From the NCBI GenBank assembly GCA_036398095.1, contig DASWHR010000014.1:1-19892 (forward strand): 19,892 nucleotides of DNA. Reading direction: 5' to 3'. The stretch comes from DASWHR01 sp036398095. GTDB lineage: Bacteria; Actinomycetota; AC-67. Numbering within the stretch: the first letter of the stretch is position 1; each line of letters opens with the position of its first letter. The position numbers and the translations under genes are program-made. Below the pieces are notes generated by a model that saw nothing but the letters and a program-made list of their open reading frames with translations, did not search any database and had not been told where the DNA came from. This document shows positions 14,676-19,892 of the stretch, piece by piece.

Positions 14676-15647
14676 CTAGAGCCAGCGGCGGCGCTTGAAG
14701 AACACGTAGAGCGCCGTCGCTGCCGCTGCCATCCCGGCGATCGCGACGAAGAATCCGGTTTTGCTTCCCTCGCGCGGAAACAGCGCGAAATTCATGCCGT
14801 AGACGCTCGCGATCAATGTGGGGATCGCGATGATCGCGGCCCAGCCGGTCAGCTTCTTGGTCACCTCGTTGAGCGCGTTGGCCTGCTCGGCGCGGCGAAA
14901 CTCCATCATCGCGTCGACCAGGTCTTCGACGTTGCGGATCTGATCGCCGATCCGAAGGGTGTGGTCCAGCACGTCGCGAAAGTACGCCGCCGTCGGCGCG
15001 GTCGCCGAATCGGACCGGCTCGCCTCGACGAAGCTCGAAAGCGCGCGGCTTCCCGGCATGACGTAGCGGCGCATCCGCGCGAGCCGCTGCTTGATGGTGT
15101 AGACCTGCTGCCCCGACCCCGCGTGCGGGTTCGCGAGCATGCCTTCCTCGAGTTCCTCGACTTCGGACTCGATCGCGTCGGCGATGGCCTGATACTCGTC
15201 CACGACGACGTCGACCAGCGCGTGCATGATCCACGACGGGCCGCGGCCTTCCTCGCGGTCGCCCCGCTGCGTCCGCGCGAACGCGCGATCCACGACTCGC
15301 TGCCCTCCGGCGTGCAGGGTCAGCACGTAGTCGCTGCCCACGAAGCAGGCGATCTGGCGAGCTTCGAGCTGGCCGGCGATCTCGTCGAGTTGGTGGACCA
15401 CGACGAACAGGTGGTTGTCGTAGACCTCGACCTTGGATCGCTGCCGGGCATTCAGCGCGTCTTCGACCGCGAGCGCGTGCAGACCGAACTCTTCGGCGAT
15501 GGTGTCGAAATCAGGGCGGTCGAGCGTCGCGATGTCCGCGAAGGCCCAGAGCAGCGCGCCCGGGCGGGCGATCGCGTCGCTGATGCCACGCACATCGGCC
15601 AACTCGCTCCACCCGCCGCTCGGAACGTGTGTATAGGCCTTGAGCAT
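14676..15647 (-). CDS. corA: CorA-family magnesium/cobalt transporter
   Basis: The 323-residue protein has the CorA plan: a soluble N-terminal alpha/beta domain, long acidic helices (about 160-260, with ESEVEELEEGML), then two C-terminal membrane helices (about 265-283 and 298-316) joined by a loop with the YGMNF signature (GMN at 284-286). The end FFKRRRWL is a typical basic tail. It forms pentameric channels for Mg2+ or other divalent ions in the membrane. The GMN is followed by FALFPREGSK; the canonical loop MPE motif is not present, as in many divergent members, so ion preference is uncertain. A TAGGGT -10 ends 6 bases before the ATG, indicating leaderless transcription. The stop is 9 bases from the stop of the convergent anti-sigma-like gene, with only a small GACCGGTC palindrome (14669-14676) and no convincing terminator. 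Confidence 0.94.
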   Translation of the reverse strand: MLKAYTHVPSGGWSELADVRGISDAIARPGALLWAFADIATLDRPDFDTIAEEFGLHALAVEDALNARQRSKVEVYDNHLFVVVHQLDEIAGQLEARQIACFVGSDYVLTLHAGGQRVVDRAFARTQRGDREEGRGPSWIMHALVDVVVDEYQAIADAIESEVEELEEGMLANPHAGSGQQVYTIKQRLARMRRYVMPGSRALSSFVEASRSDSATAPTAAYFRDVLDHTLRIGDQIRNVEDLVDAMMEFRRAEQANALNEVTKKLTGWAAIIAIPTLIASVYGMNFALFPREGSKTGFFVAIAGMAAAATALYVFFKRRRWL

Positions 15648-15653
15648 GCCGGA

Positions 15654-15659
15654 ACCCTA
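15654..15659 (-). promoter_or_regulatory. -10 box TAGGGT of corA, leaderless-type
   Basis: TAGGGT is six bases upstream of the corA ATG, so transcription would start at the start codon. An inverted repeat ATCGCC-GG-GGCGAT at 15659-15672 touches its upstream edge and lies in the spacer region, where a repressor could act. No clear -35 is visible at 17 bases. Confidence 0.5.
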
Positions 15660-15761
15660 TCGCCGGGGCGATCGGATCGAGCGGCACAGGGCAAGAAGGG
15701 AAAAGGCCGCGGGCGGGAAGGTTTCGGGGCAAGTGTGGCGAACTAACAAGCGAGGTTTTTC

Positions 15762-15844
15762 TCCGAGAATTCGGACTTTTCGGTACCGCGGGAACCAGGG
15801 GCCGTCCCGCCGGCATTCCGGTCACCCCAAACGACGAGGGGGAG
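15762..15844 (+). promoter_or_regulatory. Structured mRNA leader before the 1328-residue secreted protein
   Basis: Several small hairpins follow one another: TCCGA/TCGGA (15762-15766 with 15771-15775), the palindrome CGGTACCG (15781-15788), GCGGGA/TCCCGC (15788-15793 with 15805-15810), CCGG/CCGG (15810-15821), and CCCC (15825-15828) facing the GGGG of the ribosome binding site GGGGGAG (15838-15844). GGGG in the loop at 15798-15801 could compete for the same CCCC. This allows on/off folding of the ribosome binding site. No known riboswitch consensus is fully met. The rest of the gap (15660-15761) holds no gene that I can support and no clear promoter for this mRNA. Confidence 0.45.
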
Positions 15845-15850
15845 TTTCTG

Positions 15851-18800
15851 GTGTCTCAAGCACGCGCAACGCGATCCGTTCCGATCCGAGCCCTGCTGGC
15901 GCTCGCGATCCTTGCCGGCCTCGTCGGCTTTCCCGCCCAGGCGAGCCACAAGACCATTGTCACGCCCGGTGCCATGGCGGGATGGTCGATCGTCACCGAA
16001 GGAGCCGGCGCGGCCACCTTCGTGGACGGGCCGGGCACGCCGCCGTCGGGCGGCCTCGGCTCGATCTCGCTCGCCACACCGGATGCGGGAGACCGCGTCT
16101 TCGTCGAGAGCAACGTGCTGGGCGGAACGCCCCTCAAGGACATAGGAACGCTCACCTACACCACGTACCGGGTTTCGGGGTCGCCGGCGCTCGCTCCGAC
16201 GCTCCAGTTGTTCGTCGACCTCGACGGCAACAAGATCTTCACCTACGACGCCGATGACGTGTTGACCTTCGAGCCCTACCTGCAGACCGGCGGCTACGGC
16301 ATGGTCCCCGGCGCGGGACCCGTGCCGTCGCAGTGCGCCGGACCGTGTGTGGTCGCCGGCGTCTGGCAGACCTGGAACGCGGCGCAGGGCGCATGGTGGA
16401 CGCGCTCCGGCGGCATCCCCGGCCCGCCGCTCGACACGCTGGCAAACTACGCCGCGAACCATCCGACCGCGGCGATCGCGCTCGGTGGGCAGGCCGGCGC
16501 CGGACTGAAGATCGCCGCCGGATCCTCGGGCCCGTCGTGGGCGGGATTCGAAGGCGCCGTCGACACGATCGACGTCCAGGGCGCGCTCTACGACTTCGAG
16601 CGCGTATCGTTGGTCGTGGATTGCAACGCGACCTCCGACGACATCGCAGCCGTCCAAGGCGCGGTTGACGCGGCCCGCGACGGCGACACGATTCAACTCG
16701 GCGGCGTCTGCGATTTCACCGCCGCGAAGCCGCACGGCGGAGACACCACCTCGATCACGACCACCGCCGTCCTGATCCGGCCGGGAACGCCTTTCCAGAC
16801 CGGTGTCACGATCGAGTCCGACGGGCCGTCACACGCGACGATCCTGGGTGCGGGAACCCAAACCGCATTCATGGTCGCGCCCGGAAACGACAATGTCACC
16901 ATCCGCGGGCTCAACCTGATCGGTTTCGCCCGCCCCATCGTTGTCTGGAGCACCCAGAACACCACCATCGGCGACGCGGCGGCCACCACGACCCCGTCCG
17001 ACGCCGGCAACCGGATCGTCGGCGAGGCCATGAACTCGGCGATCCTGGCGCTCGGCAACAACAAGGACGCCTTCGGCGCCGACGGCCGGCTGTTCATCTA
17101 CTACGGCCCCTCCGGCCGGCAGAACGCGCGGATCGACAACACCGGTGAGCTGCGCAACCTGCGCGTGCTCGGCAACTACATCACCTACGGCGCGGTGGAC
17201 ATCCCCGACGGCACCTCGCGCGACGTCGTCGCGATCGACGTGCGTCAGAAGAACCAGGGCAACGTGGACGGCGTCGAGATCGCGAACAACGCGGTCGGCT
17301 TCCTGACACCGAACTTCCCGTCGTTCAACATCAACGCCGTCCGCGTGCACGCACACTCGGGCGACCCGAACTATCACCTGCGCAACGTCTCGATCCACAG
17401 CAACAACCTCGGCCGGCTCGAAGAGCTGGTCGACCCGATCGCCGACGTCAATGCCGGCGGCCGCGCCGCGATCGTGCTGGTCCGCGCCAAGGGCTTCGAC
17501 ATCTCCGGCAACGGCTTGCGCGCCTTCCAGAGCCCGACCGGCGTGCCGATGCCCGGCGGAGGAATCGTCGTGTCGGACTCGTCCGATGGAGTCGTCGGCG
17601 GGAACGGCATCATCGTCGCGGCCGACCCGTCCACGCTCAAGTCGGATCTGGGCGCGATCGGAATCGTCGACGACATCAACGCGCTGTTCGGATCGCCGGC
17701 CGGCGGCGTCGGCTCGTCCAACATCAAGGTGACCGGCAACATCATCGGACCCGTCACCACCGACGCGCCGCTGCTCGGCTCGCAACGCGGCATCGTCGTG
17801 AACGGCTCGTCGCTGGTGGACGTGACCGGCAACACCGTCAAGTTCGCCTCGGACGCGGCCATCAACATCGGCGTCACCGTCAACGGCCCCACGCTGGGCG
17901 TGGAATTGCCGCGCACGGTCACCTCGAGCCTCTTCTGCGGCAATCTGCTCGAAGGCGTGGAGGATGACCCGGCCGAAGTTCTGGTCGAATCCTCGCCCGT
18001 TGCCAGCTCGTTCCCGACCGCAACCTCGTTCGCAGGCAACGGCGAATGCGTCCCCGCGGACGTGGCCTTCACGCCGTCGGACGGCTCGACGCAGGTGGCC
18101 GAGGGCGGCGGTGCGTCGAGCTATTCGGCGCGTCTCACGCTGCGTCCCTCGGCGAACGTCACCGTCACGCCCGCATTCGGCGCGCAACTGCTCGGCGTGC
18201 CCGCGTCGCTGACGTTCACGCCGGCGAATTGGATCACGCCGCAGACCGTCAGCCTGACTGCCGTGGACGACATCGCGGTCGAAGGAACGACCGTCGAATT
18301 GCTCGCGCACTCGATGTCTTCGTCCGACGCGGCCTACGCGGCGCTGTCACCGGCCCTGCCGGTCACGATCGAGGACAACGACACCGGCACGGTGCTGGTG
18401 ATCGAGTCGGACGGCTCCACGGTCGTCGTCGAAGGCGGCACGACCGACACGTTCACGGTAGCGCTCAGCGCACCGCCGCCGGCGCCGGTCACGATCACGT
18501 TCGACGCCGGAGACCAGCTCGGCGTCTCCCCGGCGACGCTGACCTTCGACACCGCGACCTTCGCGACGCCGCAGACCGTCACGGTCACCGCCGTTGACGA
18601 CACGGTCCGGGAAGGGATCCACAGCGGCTCGATCACCGGCGCCTCGTCCGATCCGTTGTTCGGCTCGGTCCCGGCGATCCTGGCCACCATCGCCGACAAC
18701 GACCTGCCGGCCGCTCCGGTCATCGAGTTCCCCGGCGAAGACCAGATCCTGACGGCAACCGCCGTCACGGTCTCGGGCGACGCCGAACCGGGCGCGACCG

Positions 18801-19837
18801 TCGAGATCTTCGAAGGAGCGACCTCGGTCGGCACCGCCGTCGCCGACGGCAGCGGCGACTGGTCGGCGGTGATCTCGTTCGCGGCCAACGCCACGCACAC
18901 GATCACCGCGGTGCAGACCGGAACCGACTCGCTGACCGGTCCGGCATCGGCGCCGCGAACATTCTCGATCGACACAATCCCACCGGCCGATCCCGTGATC
19001 ACCAGCCCCGCGTCGGGCACGCATTTCGTCGTCCAGACCGTCACGGTCGAAGGGACCGGCGAACCCGGATCGACCCTGCTGCTGCACGATAACGGCGGGC
19101 TCAAGACCGCGGCCGCGATCGGACCGGCCGGCACCTGGTCGATCACCGAGCCGTTCACGGCCGGATCGCACACGCTCACGGCGCGCAGCAGCGACGAGGC
19201 CGGAAACCTTTCGGCCTTCAGCGCGCCGGTGACGATCACCGTGGCGTTGCTCACTCCGACGATCATCGCGCCCACCGAGGGCGCGTACGCGGCGTCGCCG
19301 GTCGTGGTGCACGGCAAGGCCGACACGACGCACGATTGGGTGTACCTGTACGACTTCGGCGTCCTGCAGGCGATCGTGCCGATCGTGCACGAGAACCCGG
19401 GCGTGTGGTCGGTCGAGACGCCCTTCGCGAGCGGCGCCCACCGCTTGACGGCGGTCAGCCGCACGGCCGGTGGCGCGTTCAGCCCGCCGTCGCCGGTGCG
19501 CAGCTTCACCGTCGACAACCAACCGCCGACCGCAGTCGTGCACCGGCCGCAGTTCTACACGGTTCTGGGCGTCGTGCTCGACGGCGAGATCAACGGCACG
19601 GCCCGCGACGGCGCCACGTTCGATTCGGGAATCGTGAAGGTGGATCTGGTCTACCGGGATGCGCTCGGAGCCGAAGTCGCCGTCGCGACCGCGGCCTGCA
19701 GCGACTGCCCCGGCGCGTTCGTCCACTGGTCGGACACGCCGGATCTGCTGCCCGGCCCGTACACGGTCGAGGCCTACGCGACCGACAAGGTCGGCAACGT
19801 TTCGGCCGCCGGGACGATGACGTTCGTGTTCGTGTAG
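15851..19837 (+). CDS. Large secreted beta-helix / Calx-beta / Ig-like repeat protein, 1328 aa
   Basis: A Sec signal peptide (basic RATRSVPIR, hydrophobic 13-27, FPAQAS cleavage region) leads into a beta-rich N-terminal domain (about 35-250, with FVDLDGNKIFTYDADDV). About 255-735 is a right-handed parallel beta-helix with recurrent rungs (VEIANN, VSIHSNN, FDISGNG, IKVTGNI, VDVTGNT). Two Calx-beta-like domains follow (about 738-842 and 846-948, with AVDDIAVEG and AVDDTVREG, each ending in DND), then Ig-like modules (about 955-1040, 1045-1130, 1136-1222, 1226-1328) joined by linkers such as DTIPPADPVITSP. There is no sortase motif, membrane anchor or SLH domain. The start is GTG with GGGGGAG six bases upstream. 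Beta-helix proteins can bind or cleave polysaccharides, but no catalytic triad is apparent, so an adhesin or matrix role is equally possible. A terminator follows directly; the gene appears monocistronic. Confidence 0.9.
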   Translation: MSQARATRSVPIRALLALAILAGLVGFPAQASHKTIVTPGAMAGWSIVTEGAGAATFVDGPGTPPSGGLGSISLATPDAGDRVFVESNVLGGTPLKDIGTLTYTTYRVSGSPALAPTLQLFVDLDGNKIFTYDADDVLTFEPYLQTGGYGMVPGAGPVPSQCAGPCVVAGVWQTWNAAQGAWWTRSGGIPGPPLDTLANYAANHPTAAIALGGQAGAGLKIAAGSSGPSWAGFEGAVDTIDVQGALYDFERVSLVVDCNATSDDIAAVQGAVDAARDGDTIQLGGVCDFTAAKPHGGDTTSITTTAVLIRPGTPFQTGVTIESDGPSHATILGAGTQTAFMVAPGNDNVTIRGLNLIGFARPIVVWSTQNTTIGDAAATTTPSDAGNRIVGEAMNSAILALGNNKDAFGADGRLFIYYGPSGRQNARIDNTGELRNLRVLGNYITYGAVDIPDGTSRDVVAIDVRQKNQGNVDGVEIANNAVGFLTPNFPSFNINAVRVHAHSGDPNYHLRNVSIHSNNLGRLEELVDPIADVNAGGRAAIVLVRAKGFDISGNGLRAFQSPTGVPMPGGGIVVSDSSDGVVGGNGIIVAADPSTLKSDLGAIGIVDDINALFGSPAGGVGSSNIKVTGNIIGPVTTDAPLLGSQRGIVVNGSSLVDVTGNTVKFASDAAINIGVTVNGPTLGVELPRTVTSSLFCGNLLEGVEDDPAEVLVESSPVASSFPTATSFAGNGECVPADVAFTPSDGSTQVAEGGGASSYSARLTLRPSANVTVTPAFGAQLLGVPASLTFTPANWITPQTVSLTAVDDIAVEGTTVELLAHSMSSSDAAYAALSPALPVTIEDNDTGTVLVIESDGSTVVVEGGTTDTFTVALSAPPPAPVTITFDAGDQLGVSPATLTFDTATFATPQTVTVTAVDDTVREGIHSGSITGASSDPLFGSVPAILATIADNDLPAAPVIEFPGEDQILTATAVTVSGDAEPGATVEIFEGATSVGTAVADGSGDWSAVISFAANATHTITAVQTGTDSLTGPASAPRTFSIDTIPPADPVITSPASGTHFVVQTVTVEGTGEPGSTLLLHDNGGLKTAAAIGPAGTWSITEPFTAGSHTLTARSSDEAGNLSAFSAPVTITVALLTPTIIAPTEGAYAASPVVVHGKADTTHDWVYLYDFGVLQAIVPIVHENPGVWSVETPFASGAHRLTAVSRTAGGAFSPPSPVRSFTVDNQPPTAVVHRPQFYTVLGVVLDGEINGTARDGATFDSGIVKVDLVYRDALGAEVAVATAACSDCPGAFVHWSDTPDLLPGPYTVEAYATDKVGNVSAAGTMTFVFV

Positions 19838-19852
19838 CGCAACCGCATCGAA

Positions 19853-19882
19853 AAGCGGGGCCGGCAATCGCCGGCCTCGCTT
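19853..19882 (+). terminator. Intrinsic terminator after the 1328-residue protein gene
   Basis: AAGCGGGGCCGGC pairs with GCCGGCCTCGCTT across an AATC loop, 13 pairs with one G-U. It begins 15 bases after the stop and is followed by CGTTTGT. Its GCCGGC core and spacing resemble the hairpin after the aquaporin gene. Confidence 0.85.
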
Positions 19883-19892
19883 CGTTTGTCGT

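Noticed and set aside
14664..14680. Terminator between the convergent anti-sigma-like and corA genes
   Set aside because: Only an 8-base palindrome GACCGGTC is present, with no loop or U-tract.
15685..15695. CACAGGGCAAG resembling the start of a c-di-GMP (GEMM) riboswitch
   Set aside because: The required downstream GACGCAAAGCC and receptor elements are absent, so the match is likely chance.
15771..15830. ydaO-type c-di-AMP riboswitch
   Set aside because: A GGTACCGCGGGAACC-like stretch is present, but the GGGGTGAAT and GACAGCTAAC parts are missing; kept only as a structured leader of unknown class.
18347..19867. Long minus-strand frame (506 codons) opposite the 1328-residue protein
   Set aside because: Asp/Arg/Gly-rich shadow of repetitive coding sequence, running through the terminator and with no start signal.

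Overview
The window is GC-rich, protein-dense bacterial chromosome. It has GTG and TTG starts with Shine-Dalgarno support, 1-4 base gene overlaps, -10 boxes of the TAGGGT/TAGGAT kind placed 6-9 bases before start codons (leaderless-type transcripts), an actinobacterial-looking RpiB-type isomerase and a cyclase/AAA/TPR signalling protein. Together these point to Actinomycetota, probably a poorly sampled lineage; this is inference from style and families, not a database match. I see no tRNA, rRNA, CRISPR array, insertion sequence or phage gene.

Layout. (1) 2-658 (+): 3' part of a Crp/Fnr regulator. (2) 681-5213 (-): a small four-helix membrane protein, then trpD, then a 1015-residue zinc ribbon/class III cyclase/AAA/TPR protein whose GTG start lies 2 bases after the trpD stop. 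(3) 5319-5747 (+): RpiB/LacAB-type isomerase, ending 1 base from the next gene. (4) 9379-5749 (-): a tight five-gene operon: degenerate receiver protein, small zinc-ribbon protein, gluconate 2-dehydrogenase subunit 3-like protein, GMC oxidoreductase with a four-cysteine iron-sulfur motif, and a DUF72 protein. (5) 9550-10329 (+): an aquaporin with a good promoter and a bidirectional terminator. (6) 12779-10392 (-): a 795-residue secreted protein of repeated Ig-like units with paired cysteines. (7) 12985-14666 (+): an ECF sigma factor overlapping (ATGA) a single-pass membrane protein in the anti-sigma position. (8) 15647-14676 (-): a CorA metal transporter. (9) 15851-19837 (+): a 1328-residue secreted beta-helix/Calx-beta/Ig protein behind a leader with hairpins that can hide its ribosome binding site; a strong terminator closes the window.

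How the parts may work together. The operon in (4) looks like a cytoplasmic redox enzyme, since neither dehydrogenase subunit has an export signal and no cytochrome subunit is present; its first two genes look like dedicated control or assembly factors. Regions (6) to (9) read as an envelope block: a sigma/anti-sigma pair lies between genes for two large exported beta-rich proteins, one of them divergent from the sigma gene. The Crp-like protein and the cyclase are convergent neighbours, but the Crp-like protein lacks the usual cyclic-phosphate arginine, so a cAMP link should not be assumed.
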